Shown here one piece after another: positions 42,707 through 49,820 of a DNA stretch of 64,000 bases. The translations under genes were made by a program, and so were the position numbers. Positions within the stretch are counted from its first letter, which is position 1. Each line of letters starts with the position of its first letter. The stretch comes from Flavobacterium algicola (GTDB taxonomy: Bacteria; Bacteroidota; Bacteroidia; Flavobacteriales; Flavobacteriaceae). The DNA is taken from assembly GCF_022399565.1 (NCBI RefSeq), contig NZ_JAJTUT010000001.1:310001-374000 (forward strand), read 5' to 3'. The notes under the pieces were generated by a model. It searched no databases. It saw only the letters and a program-made list of their open reading frames with translations, and was not told the DNA's origin.

Positions 42707-42714
42707 CAAATATA
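42707..42714 (-). promoter_or_regulatory. candidate -7 box for DUF493-murA group
   Basis: TATATTTG on the minus strand, 21 nt before the DUF493 ATG. No -33 TTG at ideal spacing. Confidence 0.4.
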
Positions 42715-42812
42715 CGTTTTCAAATGGTAAATAATGACTATGAGATATGATTTTTTGTCAAAACAACAATAATTAGGCACCTCATTATTTTTAAAATACC
42801 AAATAGTTTCCT

Positions 42813-42820
42813 TAATTTTG
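42813..42820 (+). promoter_or_regulatory. candidate -7 box for the AAA/recQ/fmt operon
   Basis: TAATTTTG, 18 nt before the GTG at 42838. The box is a good TAnnTTTG match, and the leader would be only about 10 nt. Confidence 0.4.
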
Positions 42821-42837
42821 AACCTTATTTCAAAACT

Positions 42838-43383
42838 GTGCAAAAAAACATCATCTTACTCATAGGAGGACCTGGAACAGGGAAATCATCCATTCTTAAC
42901 GAATTGAAAGACAAAGGCTTTTGTTGTTATCCCGAAATTTCGAGAGAAATAACTTTGGAAGCTCAAAAAAACGGAATTGACCAACTCTTTTTAGAACAAC
43001 CTCTTCTTTTTAGTCAGCTGCTACTAGAAGGACGTCAAAAACAACATCAAGAAGCTACTCAAGAAGCAGATAAAACTGTTTTTATAGATCGCGGTCTGCC
43101 TGATATTCTTGCTTATATGCATTTTGCCAAACAAGATTACCCAGAACATTTCACGACGTCTTGCCAAGATCATAGGTATACCAAAATTTTTATGTTGGCA
43201 CCATGGGAAGAAATTTATGTAATTGACGATGCCCGCTATGAAACTTATGAGCAGGCACTAGATGTGCACCAACATATTGTAGACACTTATAAAAGTTTTG
43301 GCTACGACCCTATTGAAGTTCCTAGAGATACAATAGAAAATCGTACTGCTTATATTTTAAATGCGATTCAAAACGAACTTTAA
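42838..43383 (+). CDS. AAA_28-type ATP/GTP-binding protein
   Basis: A 181-residue P-loop NTPase beginning at a GTG. Walker A is LLIGGPGTGKSSIL (about 6-19), and the Walker B-like strand is TVFIDRGLPDILAYM (about 80-94). The layout, including the ILNELKDKGFCCYPEISREI segment, matches the AAA_28 family (PF13521), related to the kinase part of NadR. Its substrate is unknown; a small-molecule kinase role is possible. It lies 12 nt before recQ. Confidence 0.8.
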   Translation: MQKNIILLIGGPGTGKSSILNELKDKGFCCYPEISREITLEAQKNGIDQLFLEQPLLFSQLLLEGRQKQHQEATQEADKTVFIDRGLPDILAYMHFAKQDYPEHFTTSCQDHRYTKIFMLAPWEEIYVIDDARYETYEQALDVHQHIVDTYKSFGYDPIEVPRDTIENRTAYILNAIQNEL

Positions 43384-43395
43384 TACATTTCGGAT

Positions 43396-45291
43396 ATGTC
43401 TGAAGCATTAGAAATTCTTAAAAAATATTGGAAACACGATAATTTCAGACCGCTTCAAAATGATATCATCGATACTGTTTTAAGCGGAAAAGATGCTTTT
43501 GCTTTACTACCGACTGGTGGTGGAAAATCAATTTGTTTTCAGGTTCCCGCCATGATAAACAAAGGAATGTGTTTGGTTGTTTCTCCACTTGTTGCTTTGA
43601 TGAAGGACCAAGTGGCCAATTTGCAAAGTCGCGATATTAAAGCGATTGCGTTGACAGGGGGAATCAAATCAAACGAAATGATAGATCTCCTTGACAATTG
43701 CCAGTTTGGAAATTATAAATTTTTATACCTTTCTCCTGAGCGTTTGCAATCTGATTGGATTATGGAGCGCATCAAGAATCTCGATATAAATTTAATCGCT
43801 ATCGACGAAGCACATTGTGTATCCCAATGGGGACATGACTTTAGACCTGCTTATTTAAAAATTTCGAAACTAAAAACCCACTTCCCTACTGTTCCTTTTT
43901 TGGCATTAACGGCATCTGCAACTCCACGCGTGAGAGAAGATATTATCAATGATTTGGCATTGGAAAAACCTGTTTTATACCAACAGTCTTTTTCGAGAAA
44001 AAACATTGCTTACATGGTTTTTGAAGCAGAGGACAAACTTTTTAAGATTGAACAAATTTTAAAGAAAAACCCGCAGCCTTCTATTATTTATGTTCGAAAT
44101 AGAAAATCATGTTTGGAAATTTCCTCTCATTTACAATCATTAGGATTTAAGTCCACTTTTTATCATGGAGGACTTACTACAAAAGTAAAGGACAAAAACA
44201 TGCAACTGTGGATGGAGGAGAAAGCGCAAGTAATAGTCGCTACCAATGCGTTTGGAATGGGGATCGACAAAGCAAATGTAAAAACTGTCATACACATACA
44301 GCTCCCTGAGAACATGGAGAATTACTATCAAGAAGCAGGTAGAGCAGGTCGAAATGGAGAGAAAGCTTTTGCTGTGCTGCTCTCAAGCCCATCGGACAGT
44401 ATTCAAGCAGAGAATCAATTTGTAAAAAATTTGGCAGACAAAGATTTCTTGAACGCTGTCTATCGCAAATTAAACACCTATTTTCAAATAGCATATGGCG
44501 AAGGAATTGATGAGAAGTTCAGCTTTAATCTAAATCACTTTTGCATCAAATATAATTTTCCCGTTCTTAAAACCTATAATGCTATCCAATTTCTAGACCG
44601 CCAAGGAATTTTGACGATGACTCAAGAATTCTCGGCAAAGATAAGCTTACAGTTTATCATTACATCCAAGGAAGTACTGCGTTATTTGAGTTTAAATCCA
44701 CATGATGAAGAAATTATGCTTGCCATTTTACGCACCTATCCGGGCGTATACGAAATGGAAACAGCGTTTAACAGCGCATTGATTGCCAAAAAATCAAATA
44801 AAACTGAAAAGCAAGTATTGAATGTTCTCGATAAACTGCATGAAAAGCAAATAATTGATTTTCATTCGAAAAATAATGATGCCTCCTTAACATTTAACGA
44901 AATTAGAGAGGATGAACGCACTATAAGCCGCGTTTCGAAATACCTGGAAAAGCAAAACGACTTAAAAAGGGCACAATTAAAATCGGTTTTGCATTATGTA
45001 AAGGAAGACAACACTTGCAAGAGCAAATTAATTTTAGCTTATTTTGGTGAAAAAGATTCTGATAACTGTGGTATCTGCTCTTATTGCATCGCCAAAAAAC
45101 CAAAATCAAAAGACTTAAAATCTCTTTCGAATAAAATCATTGCACTTTTAGAGAATGAAGAATTATCCTCAAGAGATTTGCAAAACAGACTAAATACTAG
45201 CTCGGACACTCTTATCTTTGTATTACAAGAACTGCTAGCCAATGAGCAAATAGCCGTACAAGCAAACAATACCTATATCTTAAAATCATAA
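43396..45291 (+). CDS. recQ: ATP-dependent DNA helicase RecQ
   Basis: A 631-residue superfamily-2 helicase. Motif I is LPTGGGKSICF (about 39-49), motif II DEAHCVSQWGHDFRPAYL (DEAH), motif III LTASATPRV, motif V VATNAFGMGIDKANVKTVIHIQLPENMENYYQEAGRAGRNG. The RQC zinc part has Cys at CKSKL...DNCGICSYCIAKK (about 536-560), four Cys in the right spacing. Downstream winged-helix and a helical C-terminus (SSRDLQNRLNTSSDTLIF) follow; no clear HRDC domain. It unwinds DNA 3'-5' in recombination and repair. The last base of its stop codon is the first base of the fmt start. Confidence 0.95.
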   Translation: MSEALEILKKYWKHDNFRPLQNDIIDTVLSGKDAFALLPTGGGKSICFQVPAMINKGMCLVVSPLVALMKDQVANLQSRDIKAIALTGGIKSNEMIDLLDNCQFGNYKFLYLSPERLQSDWIMERIKNLDINLIAIDEAHCVSQWGHDFRPAYLKISKLKTHFPTVPFLALTASATPRVREDIINDLALEKPVLYQQSFSRKNIAYMVFEAEDKLFKIEQILKKNPQPSIIYVRNRKSCLEISSHLQSLGFKSTFYHGGLTTKVKDKNMQLWMEEKAQVIVATNAFGMGIDKANVKTVIHIQLPENMENYYQEAGRAGRNGEKAFAVLLSSPSDSIQAENQFVKNLADKDFLNAVYRKLNTYFQIAYGEGIDEKFSFNLNHFCIKYNFPVLKTYNAIQFLDRQGILTMTQEFSAKISLQFIITSKEVLRYLSLNPHDEEIMLAILRTYPGVYEMETAFNSALIAKKSNKTEKQVLNVLDKLHEKQIIDFHSKNNDASLTFNEIREDERTISRVSKYLEKQNDLKRAQLKSVLHYVKEDNTCKSKLILAYFGEKDSDNCGICSYCIAKKPKSKDLKSLSNKIIALLENEELSSRDLQNRLNTSSDTLIFVLQELLANEQIAVQANNTYILKS

Positions 45292-46238
45292 TGGAAAAAT
45301 TACGAATTGTCTTTATGGGAACTCCTGAATTTGCAGTAGGGATCCTTGATACTATTATACAAAACAACTATACCGTGGTGGGCGTTATTACAGCCGCAGA
45401 TAAACCTGCTGGCCGCGGACAAAAAATAAAATATTCTGCTGTAAAAGAATATGCTTTAAAACATGATCTTAAATTGTTACAGCCCACCAATTTGAAAGAC
45501 GAGGTATTTTTATCCGAATTAAAGAGTCTTGATGCTAACCTACAAATGGTAGTCGCTTTTAGAATGTTGCCAAAAGTAGTTTGGGAGATGCCCGCTTTCG
45601 GTACCTTTAATCTACATGCTTCACTCCTACCTAATTATCGTGGTGCTGCACCCATAAACTGGGCTATTATTAATGGCGAACAAAAAACGGGAGTAACAAC
45701 CTTTTTTATTGATGACAAAATCGATACCGGAGCGATGATTATCAATGCAGAAACTACCATAGATCCAAATGAGAATGCAGGTCAACTGCACGACCGTTTG
45801 ATGCACATAGGTAGTACAACTGTAATCGATACTTTAGCTTTGATCGAAAAAGGAAATGTAACAACTACCATACAAGAAGATTCTACTGAAACAAAAACAG
45901 CTTATAAACTGAATAAAGAAAATTGCAAGATAGATTGGTCCAAACCGGCAAGAGCCATACACGATCACATTAGAGGATTAAGTCCTTATCCCGCAGCATG
46001 GAGTATATTATCTGACAAAAATGAAGAGTGGAATGTAAAAATTTATGAGTCCAATTTAATTGAAGAGGCGCATGAATTGAAAACTGGCAGCATTATTTGT
46101 ACTAAAAAATCAATAAGGGTCGCTGTCAAAGGCGGTTACATAGAGATCGTAAGCTTGCAATTCCCTGGAAAGAAGCGAATGTCTAGCGCAGACCTTCTTA
46201 ACGGAATAAGCTTTTCAGGTGAAGCAAGAGCCTTATAA
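45291..46238 (+). CDS. fmt: methionyl-tRNA formyltransferase
   Basis: A 315-residue enzyme that formylates initiator Met-tRNA. IVFMGTPEFAVGIL near the N-terminus, the folate/catalytic FNLHASLLPNYRGAAPINWAIINGEQKTGVTTFFIDDKIDTGAMI with the HxSLLP-x-x-R-G-A-A-P signature, and the C-terminal RNA-binding beta domain (IRVAVKGGYIEIVSLQFPGKKRMSSADLLNG) are all present. It starts within TAATG, the recQ stop, so the two are translationally coupled. Confidence 0.96.
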   Translation: MEKLRIVFMGTPEFAVGILDTIIQNNYTVVGVITAADKPAGRGQKIKYSAVKEYALKHDLKLLQPTNLKDEVFLSELKSLDANLQMVVAFRMLPKVVWEMPAFGTFNLHASLLPNYRGAAPINWAIINGEQKTGVTTFFIDDKIDTGAMIINAETTIDPNENAGQLHDRLMHIGSTTVIDTLALIEKGNVTTTIQEDSTETKTAYKLNKENCKIDWSKPARAIHDHIRGLSPYPAAWSILSDKNEEWNVKIYESNLIEEAHELKTGSIICTKKSIRVAVKGGYIEIVSLQFPGKKRMSSADLLNGISFSGEARAL

Positions 46239-46342
46239 CCCGCAAAAACACTGAACACTACACCTTTCCCAATAAAAACAAGCTTATTTATAAACAAAAA
46301 AGTTAAGTTATTAACAAATGGCTCTGAAATTATCCAAAACGC

Positions 46343-46372
46343 TTGCATGCTAGGTATTTCCTGCTAAATTTG
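46343..46372 (+). promoter_or_regulatory. promoter for HU gene
   Basis: TTG (46343-46345), 19 nt, TAAATTTG (46365-46372), 42 nt before the HU ATG. Excellent consensus fit, in keeping with high expression. Confidence 0.7.
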
Positions 46373-46414
46373 TATAGAAAGAATTCATTAACCAACAATT
46401 AATAACTTCATATT

Positions 46415-46687
46415 ATGAACAAGTCAGAATTAATCGATGCTATCGCTGCAGACGCAGGAATTACTAAAGCAGCTGCAAAATTAGCTTTAGAATCATTTTT
46501 AGGTAACGTAAGTGGTACGTTAAAAAAAGGAGGTAAAGTATCTCTAGTAGGTTTTGGATCATGGTCAGTATCAGCGAGAGCTGCAAGAGATGGAAGAAAT
46601 CCTCAAACAGGAAAAACTATCCAAATTGCTGCTAAAAATGTTGTAAAATTTAAAGCTGGTGCAGAATTAGAAGGAGCTGTAAACTAA
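46415..46687 (+). CDS. HU family DNA-binding protein
   Basis: A 90-residue nucleoid protein. It begins MNKSELIDAIAADAGITKAAAKLALESF, then KGGKVSLVGFGSWSVSARAARDGRNPQTGKTIQIAAKNVVKFKAGAELEGAVN, a full HU/IHF chain with the beta-arm RDGRNPQTGKTI and the conserved Pro at its tip. It bends DNA and compacts the nucleoid. It is monocistronic with a strong promoter and terminator. Confidence 0.96.
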   Translation: MNKSELIDAIAADAGITKAAAKLALESFLGNVSGTLKKGGKVSLVGFGSWSVSARAARDGRNPQTGKTIQIAAKNVVKFKAGAELEGAVN

Positions 46688-46711
46688 TCAAGTTTTCACA
46701 CTTATAGAAAC

Positions 46712-46740
46712 AAAACCTTCCGTATGGAGGGTTTTTTTTT
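46712..46740 (+). terminator. terminator after HU gene
   Basis: AAAACCTTCC / GGAGGGTTTT with a 4-nt loop (one T-G pair), followed by a T-run. Confidence 0.88.
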
Positions 46741-46809
46741 TACATTTAGATAAGAAAATTTGGTTTTTTTTTATTTTTTTTCTTAAATTTAATAAAAAAT
46801 TACAGTAAT

Positions 46810-47370
46810 ATGATTTCAGAAAAATTAATAAAAGGACAACTACTTATATCTGAGCCTTCTATAATTGGAGATTTATCATTCAATAGATCTGTAATATTAT
46901 TAGCAGATCACGACAAAGAAGGATCAGTAGGATTTATCATCAATAAACCGCTGAAATATACAATTAATGACCTTGTACCAGATATTGACTCCAAATTTAA
47001 GATTTACAATGGTGGTCCAGTAGAGCAAGACAATCTGTATTTCATCCACAACATTCCAGAATTAATTCCAAATAGTGTCGAAATTTCAAATGGTATTTAT
47101 TGGGGAGGCGATTTTGAATCTGCCAAGCATTTAATTAACCAAGGAACCATCACAAAAGAAAACATTCGTTTTTTTCTTGGATATTCAGGCTGGCATGAAA
47201 ACCAATTGGAAACAGAAATGAATGCAAATTCATGGATTGTTACTCGAAATATCTATAAAAATAAGATCATTGGTAAATCTTCTACACATTTTTGGAAAGA
47301 TCAAATCAAAGAATTAGGTGGTGATTACCTAATTTGGTCTAATGCACCTGAAAACCCTTATTTGAATTAA
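46810..47370 (+). CDS. YqgE/AlgH family protein
   Basis: A 186-residue cytoplasmic protein of the YqgE/AlgH family. Landmarks are KGQLLISEPSIIGDLSFNRSVILLADHDKEGSVGFIINKPL at the start, the YNGGPVEQDNLYFIH block, and FFLGYSGWHENQLETEMNANSWIV. The conserved G-Y-S-G-W motif is intact. Its biochemical role is unknown; links to alginate regulation are specific to Pseudomonas. Single gene. Confidence 0.93.
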   Translation: MISEKLIKGQLLISEPSIIGDLSFNRSVILLADHDKEGSVGFIINKPLKYTINDLVPDIDSKFKIYNGGPVEQDNLYFIHNIPELIPNSVEISNGIYWGGDFESAKHLINQGTITKENIRFFLGYSGWHENQLETEMNANSWIVTRNIYKNKIIGKSSTHFWKDQIKELGGDYLIWSNAPENPYLN

Positions 47371-47389
47371 AGTATCACTTCTAAAAACA

Positions 47390-47432
47390 AAAGGTCAAAC
47401 AGAATTATTTTGATAATTGCTGTTTCACCTTT
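47390..47432. terminator. shared terminator between yqgE-like and aminotransferase genes
   Basis: Hairpin with AAAGGT (47390-47395) and ACCTTT (47427-47432) at its base, AAACAG/CTGTTT and AATTAT/ATAATT further in, and small internal mismatches. It sits between convergent stops. Confidence 0.6.
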
Positions 47433-47491
47433 GTATGTTATAATTCTCTATTCTCAGAAATGCAATTAGTATTACTTCACTCTAACTTTGC

Positions 47492-48343
47492 TTATTTTAC
47501 CACATAGTTCGGCAAAATTTGCTCATTCAATCTTTCTACCAATTCATTGGCCAAATCAGAATTAAAATTCTTCTTCCTATATTTTGTGATTGGCTGAATT
47601 CCTTTAATGACATTTGTAATAAATATTTCATCTGCCTTTTGAAGATCAAATGGTGAAATAACTTCTTCTACCATTTCTATAGTAGCAGTTTTTTTCGCTA
47701 ATGCTAGTATTTGCTTGCGCATAACACCGTTTAAACAGCCTTCTGAAACTGGTGGCGTGATTAACTTAGTCCCAATACGCATAAAGATATTTCCCTGTAT
47801 TGCTTCAACAACATTTTTACTATCATTTAATAGCAGACAATTGTCTAATGCATTTTCGAAAGCAAAAATACTAGCCGTCGTATTAAGGATTCTGTTGGTT
47901 GTTTTAATCGAAGACAGTAATTGTTTCGTAATGTAAAAATCTTTGAACAGATCTACTTCATATGCATCTGAACTTACACTATATTGTTGTTGCTCTAGAG
48001 CCGTTGCATGAATTAAATAAGAAACATCATTTGTAGTTGGTAAATAATAACCTCCATCATTTCGATAAACGGTTATTCTCACTCTCGCCGAATCTAGAAT
48101 ATTGTTTGCATCTGCAACGGAAAGCAACAATTCCTCTAAATATTCCATGGTAAAATTCATCGGAATCTCCATACGCACGACACGCATAGATGACATTAAT
48201 CGAAAATAATGATCTTCTAAAAAGAGAATGCTTCCCTTTACTATTTTTACTGTTTCAAAAACTGCATCTCCGTATAAAAAACCGCGGTTTTGCGTTAAGA
48301 TATTGGCATCATCTGCCACCATTGTACCATTAAAATTAATCAT
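47492..48343 (-). CDS. class IV aminotransferase (PabC/IlvE-like)
   Basis: A 283-residue fold-type IV PLP enzyme. Landmarks are NRGFLYGDAVFETVKIVKGSILFLEDHYFRL at the start, a Lys in SSIKTTNRI as the PLP lysine (about 146), the E in NVVEA that contacts the pyridine nitrogen, and EGCLNGVMRKQILALA. Length and motifs match aminodeoxychorismate lyase (PabC) as well as branched-chain or D-amino acid aminotransferases; I favour PabC for size, without certainty. A hairpin and T-run end directly at its start codon. Confidence 0.8.
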   Translation of the reverse strand: MINFNGTMVADDANILTQNRGFLYGDAVFETVKIVKGSILFLEDHYFRLMSSMRVVRMEIPMNFTMEYLEELLLSVADANNILDSARVRITVYRNDGGYYLPTTNDVSYLIHATALEQQQYSVSSDAYEVDLFKDFYITKQLLSSIKTTNRILNTTASIFAFENALDNCLLLNDSKNVVEAIQGNIFMRIGTKLITPPVSEGCLNGVMRKQILALAKKTATIEMVEEVISPFDLQKADEIFITNVIKGIQPITKYRKKNFNSDLANELVERLNEQILPNYVVK

Positions 48344-48371
48344 AAAAAAAGCCCTGAATTTTGTTCAGGGC
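48344..48371 (-). terminator. terminator directly 5' of the aminotransferase start codon
   Basis: Read on the minus strand: GCCCTGAA-CAAAA-TTCAGGGC (48371-48351), an 8-bp perfect stem, then seven T and the ATG at once. It should end the transcript of the START-like gene; it also covers the place where a ribosome-binding site would be. Confidence 0.8.
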
Positions 48372-48378
48372 AAATATA
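48371..48378 (-). promoter_or_regulatory. candidate -7 box abutting the hairpin
   Basis: TATATTTG on the minus strand. A start about 5-8 nt downstream would fall inside the hairpin, so a transcript from here would carry only its 3' half and a leader of about 20 nt. No good -33 TTG. Confidence 0.35.
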
Positions 48379-48398
48379 AGTTATAATATACTATTATA

Positions 48399-48791
48399 CT
48401 AGACAGAACCTAGTAGATGTTTTAAATCAGAGATTTGATTTTCCCATAGTAACTTTGCTTCATCAATTTCGTCTTCCTCAGCAAAATCTACTACCATAAG
48501 AGAAACATCTTTAGTCAACTCATCAACCAAAATATGAATTTCAAAAAAAGTATCAGTGTCTTTATTGTTGTCATCAACCCACTTGAACTTCACTTTTTCT
48601 CCTGATTTCTTAGATGCCAATCTTGCTTTTTCTTCTGAATCATTCCAGATAAACGTAAAATACTCACCACGAGAATTCACATTGTCTGCAAACCACTCAG
48701 ACAAACCAGAAGGCGTCGAGATATATTGGTACAATAACTGTGGAGATGAATTAATTGGAAACTCAATTTCGTAACGTACTTTCTGATCCAT
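48399..48791 (-). CDS. START-like / SRPBCC domain protein
   Basis: A 130-residue protein starting MDQKVRYEIEFPINSSPQLLYQY at ATG 48791; an earlier start at 48851 would run into the tRNA promoter side and adds no domain. The pattern PINSSPQLLYQYISTPSGLSEWFADNVNSRGEYFTFIWNDSEEKARLASKK is the START-like family (AHSA1-related helix-grip fold), which binds hydrophobic ligands or acts as a co-chaperone-like domain. A C-terminal acidic segment (EEDEIDEAKLLWENQISDLKHLL) is the closing helix. Function unknown. Confidence 0.8.
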   Translation of the reverse strand: MDQKVRYEIEFPINSSPQLLYQYISTPSGLSEWFADNVNSRGEYFTFIWNDSEEKARLASKKSGEKVKFKWVDDNNKDTDTFFEIHILVDELTKDVSLMVVDFAEEDEIDEAKLLWENQISDLKHLLGSV

Positions 48792-48878
48792 GAGGTAATT
48801 TAATTTTTTTCGAATATATACATTATATGTTCGAAAAAAAAACGTTTTCAAAAATATTTTTTTTTCTTCACTTTTTGC

Positions 48879-48908
48879 TTGTGTGCTTTAATAAAAGTTT
48901 TATATTTG
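48879..48908 (+). promoter_or_regulatory. promoter for tRNA-Met
   Basis: TTG (48879-48881), 19 nt, TATATTTG (48901-48908), 35 nt before the mature 5' end. Near-ideal Bacteroidota promoter. Confidence 0.75.
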
Positions 48909-48943
48909 CACCCGCAACGAACAACAGCCGATCGTTGCATTTT

Positions 48944-49017
48944 GGCGAGGTAGCTCAGTCGGTTAGAGCGCAGGATTCATAACCCTGAGGTCACGAGTTC
49001 AAATCTCGTTCTCGCTA
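48944..49017 (+). tRNA. tRNA-Met (anticodon CAT)
   Basis: 74 nt. Acceptor GGCGAGG / TCTCGCT (G-T pairs at both ends), D-arm GCTC-AGTCGGTTA-GAGC, anticodon loop TTCATAA, T-arm ACGAG-TTCAAAT-CTCGT, discriminator A. CCA is not encoded. The anticodon stem has one A-C pair next to the loop. It lacks the three consecutive G-C pairs beside the loop typical of initiator tRNA, so it is elongator Met or, less likely, the lysidine-modified Ile tRNA. The gene is the likely integration site for the region to the right. Confidence 0.95.
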
Positions 49018-49027
49018 CAAAAACAAA

Positions 49028-49058
49028 CCCTTAATCATCAATTGATTAAGGGTTTTTT
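49028..49058 (+). terminator. terminator after tRNA-Met
   Basis: CCCTTAATCA / TGATTAAGGG with a 5-nt loop followed by six T. Confidence 0.88.
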
Positions 49059-49125
49059 ATTGGTGTAAAGTCTGCTTGGAATTTGAAATATTCTAAGTTT
49101 TGAAAATAAACGTACTAGCTGAATG

Positions 49126-49195
49126 GGTCACGAGTTTATTCGCCGCGTTAAAATTGCTACAAAAACAAATCCTTAATTATCAATTGACTGAGGGT
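49126..49195 (+). repeat. degenerate second copy of the tRNA-Met 3' end and terminator
   Basis: GGTCACGAGTT (49126-49136) repeats 48989-48999 of the tRNA exactly. GCTACAAAAACAAA (49156-49169) repeats 49014-49027 exactly. Then TCCTTAATTATCAATTGA matches the terminator stem with few changes, but the stem and T-run are broken. The copies are 137-142 nt apart. This is what is left when an element inserts into a tRNA 3' end and duplicates it. Confidence 0.75.
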
Positions 49196-49820
49196 GATTA
49201 ATCGGAATAAAGTTTTAACGAATTACCGATATTTCAGTCATGTAAATATTTATAATTGCCTCGACGGACAAGAATTCACCAACCTCAGCGAACTCGCTAA
49301 GAAATTAAAATTCTAAAAATTAATGATTAGGGAAAACAATCCTTTTTCTATGCCTAAACTTTTAATGCTTTTTTAAACGTACACGATTTGCCTATGAAAT
49401 CTAATTATTCTGGACCTTATATTTACACTAGAAATGTGGATATAAAAAGATGGTCTACTCTGTCCAAATTAGAAACAGAAGAAGCTTTATAGAAAGAATG
49501 GAATCTTGATGAGATTCACAGGACATCAAATTATTAAAATCTTAGAAAACACCTTTTTGATATTGATGCGAAGCTAACCGATGATTATTCGAGTTTACTG
49601 CGATAAAATCCCATATCATGATTTGGTTTTTATGCCCTCTATCATCATCTATACATTTTATTCGAAATAAAATCCGTAAATACGTATTACCGTAATGTTA
49701 TTCATATAATTTTCATTATTATTGTTTTCGAAAGAATTTTAGTGCTTTCACAGCCATTAAAGAAGAAATTTACCTGTAAATTAATATCTTTAGTGCTGAT
49801 TAATCGGCTAATGTAATTAA
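49196..49820. other. decayed region between tRNA-Met copy and hsdR
   Basis: AT-rich with many stops and no intact gene. It contains the integrase remnant at 49394-49492 and unassigned broken reading frames on both sides of it. The hsdR promoter is presumably near the end; no clear TAnnTTTG is visible close to 49821. Confidence 0.5.
49394..49492 (+). pseudogene. remnant of a phage-type tyrosine integrase N-terminus
   Basis: A short frame starting MKSNYSGPYIYTRNVD and continuing IKRWSTLSKLETEEAL, ending in TAG, after which the frame reads on with KEW before further stops. The pattern NYS-P-IYT-x-VD-IKxWSxLS...EAL-x-KxW is, from memory, the first segment of arm-domain tyrosine recombinases carried by flavobacterial mobile elements. 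The catalytic part is missing. The call is a guess supported by its position right after a duplicated tRNA end. Confidence 0.45.

Noticed and set aside
48944-49017. Initiator tRNA-fMet
   Set aside because: The three G-C pairs before the anticodon loop and the C1-A72 mismatch of initiators are absent.
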